Part shown: positions 22,225 through 30,235 of the stretch, one piece after another
Layout of the letters: each line of letters opens with the position of its first letter
Numbering within the stretch: the first letter of the stretch is position 1
Assembly (NCBI RefSeq): GCF_000424105.1
Contig: NZ_AUJG01000001.1
Coordinates: 248,001-312,000, forward strand
Origin: Lachnospira multipara ATCC 19207
GTDB taxonomy: Bacteria > Bacillota > Clostridia > Lachnospirales > Lachnospiraceae
DNA: 64,000 nucleotides
Reading direction: 5' to 3'
Program-made: the position numbers and the translations under genes
The notes under the pieces: generated by a model
What the model saw: the letters and a program-made list of their open reading frames with translations, nothing else
What the model was told of the DNA's origin: nothing
Database searches by the model: none

Positions 22225-23736
22225 TTAAGAAAGTTTTTCTACAATTTCTTTAGGAGCCTTTGTGCAAAAGCTCACGATTACATTTACAATTAAAGCAATA
22301 ATAAATGCTGGTAATAATTCGTAAATTGCAAATGCACCACCAAGTCCACTAATAACATATTTCCAAAGGAATACAACAATTGCGCCTGTAATCATACCAG
22401 CAAGTGCTCCTTCCTTAGTTGAACGTTTCCAGAAAAGTGCAAGTAAAACTACTGGTCCAAAAGCAGCACCAAAACCTGCCCAGGCAAAGGAAACAATTGA
22501 AAATACAGAACTATTAGGATCTCTTGCAATAAAAATAGCAATTACGGAAATTAAAACTACAGTAATCTTTGCCACCTTAACAGAAACTTCGTCAGATAAT
22601 TTTTTTCCAAAGAATGTTTGAATTAAATCTGAAGAAATAGCTGAAGCAGAAGCTAAAAGTTGAGAGTCAGCTGTGGACATTGTCGCAGCAAGAATACCTG
22701 CAAGGATAAGACCTGCAATAATTGCTGGGAATAAACCATAACTACTCATTAAATTTGCAATATGAATAATAACTCTTTCTGAGTCGGCTGTATTATTAAA
22801 TGTAGGAATAACGCCTGTTGCACTCATTCCTAGACCTACAATACCAATAAGAAGTGCTACTGCCATGGAAATAACTACCCATACGCTAGCAACTCTTCTT
22901 GAAGTTTTAATCTTATTAACATTTCCAATAGCCATAAATCTAATAAGGATATGTGGCATACCAAAATAACCAAGTCCCCAAGCAAGCATTGAAATTGCAG
23001 TGATTGCTGAATAAGGTGAGGCGCTGTTAGTAGTAGCATCATGAACAGATGTAATACTAAAGAAACCTGGTAAGTCCTTAGCATTATCAATTACTGCATC
23101 AAGACCACCGGCCTGATTAATACCAAATAAAATAACAATTAATAGGGCAATTGTCATACAAATACTCTGAATAAGGTCTGTAGTACAAACGGCCTTAAAG
23201 CCACCCATTGTACAATAAAGCGCAATAATAATTGCACTAACAACCATGGCGAGTAAATAATTTACGCCAAATAATGTGTTAAAAAGCTTACCGCATGCGG
23301 CAAAACCTGATGCTGTATATGGAATAAAGAAAACAACAATAATTAAAGCTGAAATACAAGTTAAGATATTTTTCTTATCTCCAAAACGCTTTGAGAAATA
23401 CTCGGGAACTGTAATTGCTCCAAGAATTTCAGTTTGCTTTCGTACCTTCTTTGCTACAAAGAGCCAGTTAAGATAAGTACCTAGGGCTAAACCAAGGATT
23501 GTCCAAAATGGATCTGCAAGACCTGAAATATATGCAAGTCCTGGGATACCCATTAGTAACCAACTACTCATATCAGAGGCCTCGGCGCTCATGGCAGTTA
23601 CAAAGGGGCCTAACTTTCTACCACCTAAGTAGAAATCGCCAGTGTCTTCGTTACCTTTTGAGAAAATAATTCCAACTACAATCATCATTACAAGATAGAG
23701 GGCAATTGTAATTATCAAACATACTTGTGCTGTCAT
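22225..23736 (-). CDS. putP: Sodium/proline symporter
   Basis: 503 residues with 12-13 membrane helices of the SSS family. The signature GDFYLGGRKLGPFVTAMSAE (about 32-51) and the substrate and Na+ site DMSSWLLMGIPGLAYISG match PutP, as does TIPYTASGF-like FIPYTASGFAACGKLF. It should import L-proline with Na+. It is a single-gene unit, divergent from the KDPG aldolase gene, with a 220 bp intergenic region holding two inverted repeats. Confidence 0.92.
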   Translation of the reverse strand: MTAQVCLIITIALYLVMMIVVGIIFSKGNEDTGDFYLGGRKLGPFVTAMSAEASDMSSWLLMGIPGLAYISGLADPFWTILGLALGTYLNWLFVAKKVRKQTEILGAITVPEYFSKRFGDKKNILTCISALIIVVFFIPYTASGFAACGKLFNTLFGVNYLLAMVVSAIIIALYCTMGGFKAVCTTDLIQSICMTIALLIVILFGINQAGGLDAVIDNAKDLPGFFSITSVHDATTNSASPYSAITAISMLAWGLGYFGMPHILIRFMAIGNVNKIKTSRRVASVWVVISMAVALLIGIVGLGMSATGVIPTFNNTADSERVIIHIANLMSSYGLFPAIIAGLILAGILAATMSTADSQLLASASAISSDLIQTFFGKKLSDEVSVKVAKITVVLISVIAIFIARDPNSSVFSIVSFAWAGFGAAFGPVVLLALFWKRSTKEGALAGMITGAIVVFLWKYVISGLGGAFAIYELLPAFIIALIVNVIVSFCTKAPKEIVEKLS

Positions 23737-23783
23737 AAGTATAAGTCTCCCTTCTTAAATTAAATAATGTATATATAATGTAA

Positions 23784-23822
23784 CTTTACTTATTGATGAG
23801 TAAAGCTATACTATGTCATAGT
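23784..23822. promoter_or_regulatory. Two inverted repeats between putP and the KDPG aldolase gene
   Basis: CTTTACT (23784-23790) pairs with AGTAAAG (23799-23805), and ACTATG-T-CATAGT (23810-23822) is a perfect 13 bp palindrome. They lie about 50-85 bp upstream of putP on its leader side and may be operators. Confidence 0.4.
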
Positions 23823-23889
23823 AACGTGCTAATAAGTCAAAGTCAATAAATTAATATTGTATTTAACTAAAGTATTGAAAAAAATACGT

Positions 23890-23917
23890 TTTACCTTGGA
23901 TGAAAGTATGCTATAAT
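23890..23917 (+). promoter_or_regulatory. Promoter of the KDPG aldolase gene
   Basis: TTTACC (23890-23895), 16 bp, TATAAT (23912-23917) preceded by TGC, an extended -10 box. Confidence 0.65.
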
Positions 23918-23959
23918 ACCTAAAGCCTATAATTATAATTAAAGGAGGATAATATAATA

Positions 23960-24595
23960 ATGGCAGATATTTGTGAGAAGATGGAAGAACTTGGTGTTAT
24001 TCCAGTCGTAGTATTAAATGATGTAAAGGATGCAGTACCTCTTGCTAAGGCATTAGTTGAAGGTGGTATCCCATGTGCTGAAGTTACATTCCGTACAGCA
24101 GCAGCTGAAGAATCAATCAGAGAAATCAAGAAGGCATACCCAGAGATGTTACTTATCGCTGGTACTGTTCTTACAACAGAGCAGGTAGATAGAGCTGTAG
24201 CAGCAGGTGCAGAAATGATTGTTGCTCCAGGTTTTGATCCAGAAATCGTTGATTACTGTTTAGAGAAGAAGATCCCTGTTTGCCCAGGTATCGTTACTCC
24301 TTCTGAGCTTGCTCAGGCAGTTAAGAGAGGTCTTACAAGAGTTAAGTTCTTCCCAGCTGAAGCAGCAGGTGGACTTAAGATGATTAAGGCTATGACAGCA
24401 GCTTACACTAACGTAAGAATCATGCCTACAGGTGGTATCAACGCTAAGAACATTACAGAATATCTTGAATGCGATAAGATCTTCTGCTGTGGTGGTTCTT
24501 GGATGGTTAAGGGCGACTTAATCAAGGCTGGCGAATTCGATAAGATTAAGGAAATGACAGCTGAAGCTAAGGCAATCGCTGCAAGCGTACGTTAA
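23960..24595 (+). CDS. eda: KDPG/KHG aldolase (2-dehydro-3-deoxy-phosphogluconate aldolase)
   Basis: 211 residues. Eda splits KDPG to pyruvate and glyceraldehyde 3-phosphate, or 4-hydroxy-2-oxoglutarate to pyruvate and glyoxylate. The barrel shows IPVVVLNDV, AEVTFRTAAAEESI (catalytic E), IAGTVLTTEQ, and the Schiff-base lysine in RVKFFPAEAAGG. Codons are strongly biased to AAG, ATC, GAA and CTT compared with neighbours, as expected of a highly expressed gene. No other Entner-Doudoroff or uronate gene is adjacent. A terminator follows at 24638. Confidence 0.93.
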   Translation: MADICEKMEELGVIPVVVLNDVKDAVPLAKALVEGGIPCAEVTFRTAAAEESIREIKKAYPEMLLIAGTVLTTEQVDRAVAAGAEMIVAPGFDPEIVDYCLEKKIPVCPGIVTPSELAQAVKRGLTRVKFFPAEAAGGLKMIKAMTAAYTNVRIMPTGGINAKNITEYLECDKIFCCGGSWMVKGDLIKAGEFDKIKEMTAEAKAIAASVR

Positions 24596-24637
24596 TTAGT
24601 ATTTTTGTCGTAATAGAACATTAAATATGTATAAATT

Positions 24638-24680
24638 AAACCAGTCGCTAGTGTATAATTACACTTGCGATTGGTTTTTT
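24638..24680 (+). terminator. Terminator of the KDPG aldolase gene
   Basis: AAACCAGTCGC (24638-24648) pairs with GCGATTGGTTT (24667-24677, one G-U), with an inner AGTGTA/TACACT stem, followed by T's. Confidence 0.9.
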
Positions 24681-24697
24681 ATTTTGGAGGTTTTGTT

Positions 24698-25732
24698 ATG
24701 ATTACTAATTTTGGATTTATGCCAGATGGCAAAGAAGTATTTTTAGTAGAGATTAAGAATGAACATTTTAAGGCCAAGCTTATAAGCTACGGCGCAATAT
24801 TAAATAGTTTCGAGACAGTAGATAATAAGGGGAATAAATTAGATATTGTCTTAGGTTTTGATACATTAGAAGATTATATTTTACAGGATAAGTGCTTTGG
24901 CTGCATCGTTGGTAGATGTACTAACAGAATTTCTAACGCTAGCTTTAAGCTTAATGGTGAAACTTATCATTTATATAAGAATAATGCCGGAAATTCTAGC
25001 CACGGTGGAAAGGTGGGCTTTGGAAAGAAGGCTTGGGATATTAAGGAGCACACTGAGGATAGCGTAACATTTCATATTACAAGTCCTGATATGGAGGAAA
25101 ACTATCCCGGTGAACTAAGCTTAGATGTGAAATATTCTCTTACAAGCACAGGCCTTAAGCTTGAATATTTAGGATATACATCTAAGGACACAATTGTGAA
25201 TATAACTAATCATGCCTATTTTAATTTAAATGGTCATGCCGCAGGCACTATTGAGAAACATTTACTAACAATCAATGCCGATAATTTTGTTTGGGCAAAT
25301 GAAAAGACAATCCCAGATGGAAGAATCCTTCCAGTAGCTAACACTCCTATGGATTTCAGAGAAGCTACTGAAATAGGAAAGAATGTCAACTCAGATTACG
25401 ATCAGATTAAGTGGGCTAAAGGCTTAGATAGAAACTGGTGCATAAATGGCAATTTGCATGAACTTAATAAAGCTTGCGTATTAGAAAGCAAGGAAAGCGG
25501 AATAAAGCTAACTATTTCAACATCACAGCCGGGACTTCAGGTCTACACAGGAAACTATCTCTCTGGTAGTCGTCCTGCTAAGGAAAATGTTAATTATATA
25601 GATAGAGCAGGCGTGGCCCTAGAATGTCAGGGTTATCCAGATGCTATTAATCATGAGAACTTCCCATCAGTGGTTTTAAGGGCCGGGGAAGAGTATAGAG
25701 AAGAGACTGTATACGAGGTTGAAGTAAAGTAG
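24698..25732 (+). CDS. galM: Aldose 1-epimerase (galactose mutarotase)
   Basis: 344 residues. It interconverts alpha and beta anomers of hexoses. Landmarks: RCTNRISNASFKLNGE, the first catalytic histidine in NSSHGGKVGFGK, the second in NITNHAYFNLNGH and the catalytic glutamate in VALECQGYPDAINH. The start at 24698 is set by TTGGAGG eight bases upstream; an earlier in-frame codon at 24665 lies in the preceding terminator. Length fits the family. A 9 bp hairpin follows the stop. Confidence 0.93.
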   Translation: MITNFGFMPDGKEVFLVEIKNEHFKAKLISYGAILNSFETVDNKGNKLDIVLGFDTLEDYILQDKCFGCIVGRCTNRISNASFKLNGETYHLYKNNAGNSSHGGKVGFGKKAWDIKEHTEDSVTFHITSPDMEENYPGELSLDVKYSLTSTGLKLEYLGYTSKDTIVNITNHAYFNLNGHAAGTIEKHLLTINADNFVWANEKTIPDGRILPVANTPMDFREATEIGKNVNSDYDQIKWAKGLDRNWCINGNLHELNKACVLESKESGIKLTISTSQPGLQVYTGNYLSGSRPAKENVNYIDRAGVALECQGYPDAINHENFPSVVLRAGEEYREETVYEVEVK

Positions 25733-25743
25733 TGTCTTATTAT

Positions 25744-25768
25744 TTGTAGTGATGTAAAATCACTACAA
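25744..25768 (+). terminator. Hairpin after galM
   Basis: TTGTAGTGA (25744-25752) and TCACTACAA (25760-25768) form a perfect 9 bp stem with a seven-base loop. There is no T-run, so termination would be weak. Confidence 0.5.
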
Positions 25769-25770
25769 TA

Positions 25771-25835
25771 TGCAAATAATTCGCAAAAATTATTGACAAT
25801 AAAAATGCTCGGTGTTAAAATGCAAAAGGTTTGCA
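25771..25835 (+). promoter_or_regulatory. Promoter of the zinc operon with two Fur/Zur-type boxes
   Basis: TTGACA (25793-25798), 17 bp, TAAAAT (25816-25821). Two 7-1-7 inverted repeats flank it: TGCAAATAATTCGCA (25771-25785), upstream of -35, and TGCAAAAGGTTTGCA (25821-25835), on the start region. Their centres are 50 bp apart. They fit self-repression by the Fur-family protein encoded next. Confidence 0.7.
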
Positions 25836-25940
25836 AATTATTTTTTATGTATTATAATATTATTTGCGGCGATAAAACACAGTCGTATATTATAACATAA
25901 AGGATTACAAGCGTAAGCTTGATCTAATGAGGAATAGAAT

Positions 25941-26432
25941 ATGAAAGAATATAAAACAAAAGCAAGAGATTGTATCTTGGATTATTTTAAGAATCATTGT
26001 GATGAAAGGGTAACAGCTGCAGAAGTTTACCAATTTTTAAAGGATAACGGTAATAACGTTAACTTAGCAACAATTTATAGAAACTTAGATAAGATGAGTG
26101 AAAAGGGAGAACTATTAAAATCTAAGAATGTCTCAGATGGATGCGCCTTTTATTCATACACTGAGAAGGGGGATTCTTGTTGTAAACATCTCCACTTACA
26201 ATGTAAGATTTGTGGCCATGTTATACATTTAGAGGAAGATCTAATGAACATTTTATATAGCTATGTTAGTGATAAGATGGGATTTAGCCTCGATTGCAAA
26301 GAATCGGTTTTAATGGGAGTTTGTTCTAATTGTAAAGCAGAAGCTGAGATAGAAGGCATTTATGCTTGTCATAATGAATTAGAACATAAAGCAGGTATTT
26401 GTACCTGTGATCATCATGCTAGTCACTCATAG
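25941..26432 (+). CDS. zur: Fur-family zinc regulator
   Basis: 163 residues. A winged helix (ERVTAAEVYQFLKDNGNNV, LATIYRNLDKMSEKGEL) is followed by a metal domain with HLHLQCKICGHVIHLEED and a second CxxC in GVCSNCKAE, the structural zinc site. The C-terminal tail HNELEHKAGICTCDHHASHS is extra and rich in His and Cys. It heads the znuACB genes, and boxes of Fur type lie in its promoter. Zur rather than Fur or PerR is inferred from the operon. Confidence 0.88.
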   Translation: MKEYKTKARDCILDYFKNHCDERVTAAEVYQFLKDNGNNVNLATIYRNLDKMSEKGELLKSKNVSDGCAFYSYTEKGDSCCKHLHLQCKICGHVIHLEEDLMNILYSYVSDKMGFSLDCKESVLMGVCSNCKAEAEIEGIYACHNELEHKAGICTCDHHASHS

Positions 26433-26447
26433 AAAGGGAGTTAAGAC

Positions 26448-27443
26448 ATGAAATCCATTTTTAAGAATATTGTAACATTAGTTTTAGTTCTAACACTTGC
26501 AGTTAGTTCATTAGTAGCTTGCGGTAGTGTTAAGAATTCACATTTACAGTCTTCATCTAATGAGGATGCTAAGTATGAGATCGTTTGTACAATTTTTCCA
26601 ATTTATGATTGGGTTAAGAATATTGTAGGTGATAATGATAATGTAAATGTAACACTTCTTTTAGATCAGGGAACTGACATTCATAGTTTCCAGCCAACAA
26701 CAGCAGATATCGCATTAATTTCTGACGCAGATATGTTTATTTATGTTGGCGGAGAGTCAGATGAATGGGCAGAAGATGCAGCGTCTGAGGCGGTAAACAA
26801 GAAGCAGATAGCAGTAAACTTAATGGAAATCTTAGATGATGAAGTGGTTGAAGAAGAAATCAAAGAAGGAATGCAGGCTGAGAAAGAAGATAGTGAAGAG
26901 GATGAAGTTGAATACGATGAACATGTTTGGTTATCTTTAAAGAATGCACAAACAATAGTTTCTCAATTGACAGATAAGATTTCTGAAATGGATGAAGCTA
27001 ATCAAGAAACTTATGTGCAGAATAGCGCTATGTATATGGCACAATTAGCAAGTCTTGATGCTGAGTATCAAGCAGTAATTGATATTGCAAGTCAGAAGAC
27101 ATTATTATTTGGTGATAGATTTCCATTTAGATATTTAGTTGAAGATTATAATTTGGATTATTACGCTGCTTTTGTTGGTTGTTCAGCAGAAACAGAAGCA
27201 AGCTTTGAAACAATTGCATTCTTAGCAGAAAAGTTAAAGGAATTAGGACTTAGCAAAGTTCTTATAATTGAGAATTCTGATGGAAAGATTGCTGATACAG
27301 TAATAGAGCAGTCAGGAACATCAGCTACTAAGGCAGTACTTAATTCTATGCAGTCTGTTACAGCGAATGATGTTAAGGATGGAATTACATATATTTCTAT
27401 TATGCAAGACAATTTAGAAGTTTTAAAGGAAGCTCTAAATTAA
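26448..27443 (+). CDS. znuA: Zinc/manganese-type ABC transporter substrate-binding lipoprotein
   Basis: 331 residues. Signal peptide with lipobox SLVAC (lipidated C25 or so), then a cluster A-I binding protein: YEIVCTIFPIYDWVKNIVGD, a metal histidine in DQGTDIHSFQPTTADI, and DEHVWLSLKNA with the second histidine. The central loop is acidic (EEEIKEGMQAEKEDSEEDEV) rather than His-rich as in many ZnuA. The third ligand position reads FGDRFPFRYLVEDY, with D where others have H. This form is seen in clostridial ZnuA relatives as far as I recall. It is 15 bp after zur. Confidence 0.88.
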   Translation: MKSIFKNIVTLVLVLTLAVSSLVACGSVKNSHLQSSSNEDAKYEIVCTIFPIYDWVKNIVGDNDNVNVTLLLDQGTDIHSFQPTTADIALISDADMFIYVGGESDEWAEDAASEAVNKKQIAVNLMEILDDEVVEEEIKEGMQAEKEDSEEDEVEYDEHVWLSLKNAQTIVSQLTDKISEMDEANQETYVQNSAMYMAQLASLDAEYQAVIDIASQKTLLFGDRFPFRYLVEDYNLDYYAAFVGCSAETEASFETIAFLAEKLKELGLSKVLIIENSDGKIADTVIEQSGTSATKAVLNSMQSVTANDVKDGITYISIMQDNLEVLKEALN

Positions 27444-27481
27444 TACATTTTGTATAATAAGGACATGAAAGGAAGTATAAT

Positions 27482-28231
27482 ATGTCTATTATTAAGGTTG
27501 ACAATTTAGCAGTAGGATATGAGGGCAAGGCAGTTGCAACAGGACTTAATTTTACTGTAAATGAGGGGGATTATCTATGTATTATAGGGGAGAATGGAGC
27601 AGGTAAAAGTACTCTTATGAAGACTTTGCTTCATCTTATTAAGCCTATTTCAGGTGAAGTATCATATATGGATGGCCTCATGCCTTATGAAATAGGATAT
27701 TTACCACAACATACTATCGTTCAGAAGGACTTTCCTGCCTCAGTTGAGGAGATAGTCCTTTCTGGACTTTTATCAAAGAGTGGATTACGTCCATTTTATA
27801 CAAAAACTGAAAAGAAGATTGCACAAAGAGCTATGGAAAAAATGGACATTTTGGATTTAAAGAAAAAATGTTATCGTAACCTTTCAGGTGGACAAATGCA
27901 AAGAGTATTACTTGCTAGAGCTTTATGCGCAACTTCAAAATTACTCGTGCTTGATGAACCTGTAACAGGGTTGGATCCTAAGGTTACAGAAGATTTTTAT
28001 AAGCTTATTAAACAACTAAATGATGAAGGCCTTACAATTATTATGGTAAGTCATGATATGCCATCGGCAATTCGTTATTCTAGTAATATTTTACTTGTTA
28101 ACCAAACACAGAAGTTTTTTGGCAAAACAAAAGATTACATTTCTAGTACAGCAAGAAAAGAATTTGATGGCGAATTATGTGCCTATGAAGTAGATGATCA
28201 AGGAAAGGAGAAAGATAATGGAATTAATTAA
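27482..28231 (+). CDS. znuC: Zinc ABC transporter ATPase
   Basis: 249 residues. Walker A GENGAGKSTLM, Q-loop YLPQH, signature NLSGGQMQRVLLARAL, Walker B LLVLDEPVTGLD and switch VSHD. It energises the ZnuB channel. Its 3' end overlaps znuB by 14 bases. Confidence 0.92.
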   Translation: MSIIKVDNLAVGYEGKAVATGLNFTVNEGDYLCIIGENGAGKSTLMKTLLHLIKPISGEVSYMDGLMPYEIGYLPQHTIVQKDFPASVEEIVLSGLLSKSGLRPFYTKTEKKIAQRAMEKMDILDLKKKCYRNLSGGQMQRVLLARALCATSKLLVLDEPVTGLDPKVTEDFYKLIKQLNDEGLTIIMVSHDMPSAIRYSSNILLVNQTQKFFGKTKDYISSTARKEFDGELCAYEVDDQGKEKDNGIN

Positions 28232-29054
28232 TACACTTTTATATTATCTAAATTTTTCCTTTGTAAGATATGCGATTATTGTTGGAGTTTTAATTGCACT
28301 ATGTTCATCACTTCTTGGTGTAACACTTGTATTAAAGAGATATTCTTTTATAGGTGATGGTCTATCTCATGTAGCTTTTGGAGCTATGGCAGTGGCATCA
28401 GTAATGAAATTATCTAATAATAATATATTGATTTTGCCAGTGACTATTATTGCTGCGATTCTTTTACTTAGAACAGGACAGAATGCTAAGATAAAGGGAG
28501 ATGCAGCCATTGCAATGTTATCAGTTTCATCCCTTGCGATTGGTTACTTACTTATGAATGTATTTTCAACTTCTGCTAATATTTCAGGAGATGTATGTAC
28601 AACACTTTTTGGCTCTACATCTATTCTTACATTAAAACAGTCAGAAGTTATTATGTGTATTGTATTATCAATTGTTGTAATACTTACATTTGTTATTTTT
28701 TATAATAAAATTTTTGCAGTTACTTTTGATGAAAATTTTGCAAAGGCAACAGGCACTAAAACAGACCTCTACAATCTCTTAATTGCAGTTTTAATTGCAG
28801 TTGTAATTGTTATAGGAATGAATTTAGTAGGTTCTTTACTTATTTCTGCATTAATTATTTTCCCGGCTCTTTCTGCAATGAGAGTGATTAATCAATTTAA
28901 GGGAGTTGTAATTGCATCTGCTATTATTTCGGTAATCTGTGCCTTAGTAGGTATATTTGCATCTATTCTTTTATCAACTCCTGTAGGTGCAACAATTGTT
29001 GCAGCTGATTTAGTGGTTTACTTATTTGCAATTTTAGTAGGGAGAATAAAGTAA
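28218..29054 (+). CDS. znuB: Zinc ABC transporter permease
   Basis: 278 residues with eight or so helices of the ABC-3 family: GVTLVLKRYSFIGDGLSHVA (close to the N-terminus), VFSTSANISGDVCTTLFGS, VVIVIGMNLVGSLLISALII and FPALSAMR. The ATG at 28218 follows AAAGGAGAAA; an in-frame codon at 28194 would lie inside znuC without a site. The stop overlaps the next gene's ATG. Confidence 0.92.
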   Translation: MELINTLLYYLNFSFVRYAIIVGVLIALCSSLLGVTLVLKRYSFIGDGLSHVAFGAMAVASVMKLSNNNILILPVTIIAAILLLRTGQNAKIKGDAAIAMLSVSSLAIGYLLMNVFSTSANISGDVCTTLFGSTSILTLKQSEVIMCIVLSIVVILTFVIFYNKIFAVTFDENFAKATGTKTDLYNLLIAVLIAVVIVIGMNLVGSLLISALIIFPALSAMRVINQFKGVVIASAIISVICALVGIFASILLSTPVGATIVAADLVVYLFAILVGRIK

Positions 29055-29776
29055 TGGGAAGATTTGAAAGAACTAAGAATTTAGTTGGTGCTACAGCTTT
29101 TGAAAAATTAACTAATGCAAAGGTACTTATCTTTGGTGTTGGTGGAGTTGGTGGCTTTGTTACTGAAGCACTAGCTCGTTCAGGCATAGGCTATATTGAA
29201 ATTGTCGATAAGGATGTAGTTAGTGAATCAAATATTAATAGACAGATTATAGCTACAACAAAAACTATAGGACAAAGTAAAGTAGAAGCATTTAAGGAAA
29301 GAATTATGGATATTAATCCTGATTGTACTGTAGTTGCAAGACAGTGTTTTTATTTACCTGATAATAAAGATGAATTTGATTTTAGCCAATATGATTATGT
29401 GATAGATGCAGTTGATACAGTAACTGCCAAGTTAACAATAATTGAGGAAGCCAAAAGAGTCAATGTCCCAATAATTAGTGCCATGGGAGCAGGTAATAAA
29501 TTAGATCCAACTAAGTTTGAAGTTGCAGATATTTTTGAAACTTCTGTATGCCCATTAGCTAAAGTAATGAGACGTGAACTTAAAAAGAGAGGTATAACCA
29601 AATTAAAGGTAGTCTATTCTAAAGAAGAGGCTAAAAAGCCTGAGGTAGATGAAGCTTATTTGCAAAAGGAATATGAAGAGACAAAAAAGAGACCGGTTGC
29701 TGGAAGTATTGCTTTTGTACCTTCTGTTGCAGGCTTAATTATGGCTTCTGAAGTTGTAAAAGATCTTTGTAACTAG
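29054..29776 (+). CDS. tcdA: tRNA threonylcarbamoyladenosine dehydratase
   Basis: 240 residues of the E1/ThiF superfamily. TcdA cyclises t6A at tRNA position 37 with ATP. Visible: nucleotide-binding FGVGGVGGFVTEALARSGIG, VDKDVVSESNINRQI (with the adenylate-contacting arginine), IDAVDTVTAKLTIIEEA, and GAGNKLDPTKF. The stop of znuB and this ATG overlap by one base, so it is co-transcribed with the zinc genes, although no functional link is known. Confidence 0.88.
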   Translation: MGRFERTKNLVGATAFEKLTNAKVLIFGVGGVGGFVTEALARSGIGYIEIVDKDVVSESNINRQIIATTKTIGQSKVEAFKERIMDINPDCTVVARQCFYLPDNKDEFDFSQYDYVIDAVDTVTAKLTIIEEAKRVNVPIISAMGAGNKLDPTKFEVADIFETSVCPLAKVMRRELKKRGITKLKVVYSKEEAKKPEVDEAYLQKEYEETKKRPVAGSIAFVPSVAGLIMASEVVKDLCN

Positions 29777-29830
29777 CAAAATTTAGAATGTTTGATTTAC
29801 TTCATATAAATGTGTAAGTTAAAAAACATG

Positions 29831-29924
29831 CCCCCTGTTTCATTGTATATTTTATTGACGAATGGTATAATTATTTTACTATATTAAACGTGATGACAAT
29901 AAAATATATATGTGAAATAGGGGG
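29831..29924 (+). promoter_or_regulatory. Promoter of the chemoreceptor locus with inverted repeat arms
   Basis: TTGTAT (29843-29848), 17 bp, TATAAT (29866-29871, extended by TGG). CCCCCTGTTTCA (29831-29842) is complementary, with one G-U pair, to TGAAATAGGGGG (29913-29924), which contains the ribosome binding site. Confidence 0.6.
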
Positions 29925-29932
29925 GTTTTTCT

Positions 29933-30235
29933 ATGAAGTTTAAACACATTAGTACCAAATTACTGTGCCTTCTTATACCAACAATTATCTTGGCAATGAT
30001 TATACTTACAATAGTAAGTGCTAATTTAGCAAGATCGGAATTAATTAAAAGTAATGAGGAATTAATGGAAACAGCTTTAAATGGAGAAGCTTATAATATT
30101 AATACTATCCTTATGGAAATTTCTTCAACAGCTAATGCAGAAGCAGCAATAGGACAGAATTTATATCAAACAGCTTCGGCAGAAGATTTAGAGCAGTCTT
30201 TACAGACCCATATTATGATGCAACAAGTGGAATGA
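29933..30235 (+). pseudogene. N-terminal fragment of a chemoreceptor (dCache type)
   Basis: 100 codons: a first membrane helix (TKLLCLLIPTIILAMIILTIV) and the start of an external sensor (LMETALNGEAYNINTILMEI). After LEQSLQTH the frame fails and stops at 30235, four bases into the next open frame (ATGA overlap). Roughly 50-60 residues of a normal dCache domain between LEQSL and DPYYDATSG appear deleted, which also shifted the frame. Confidence 0.75.
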
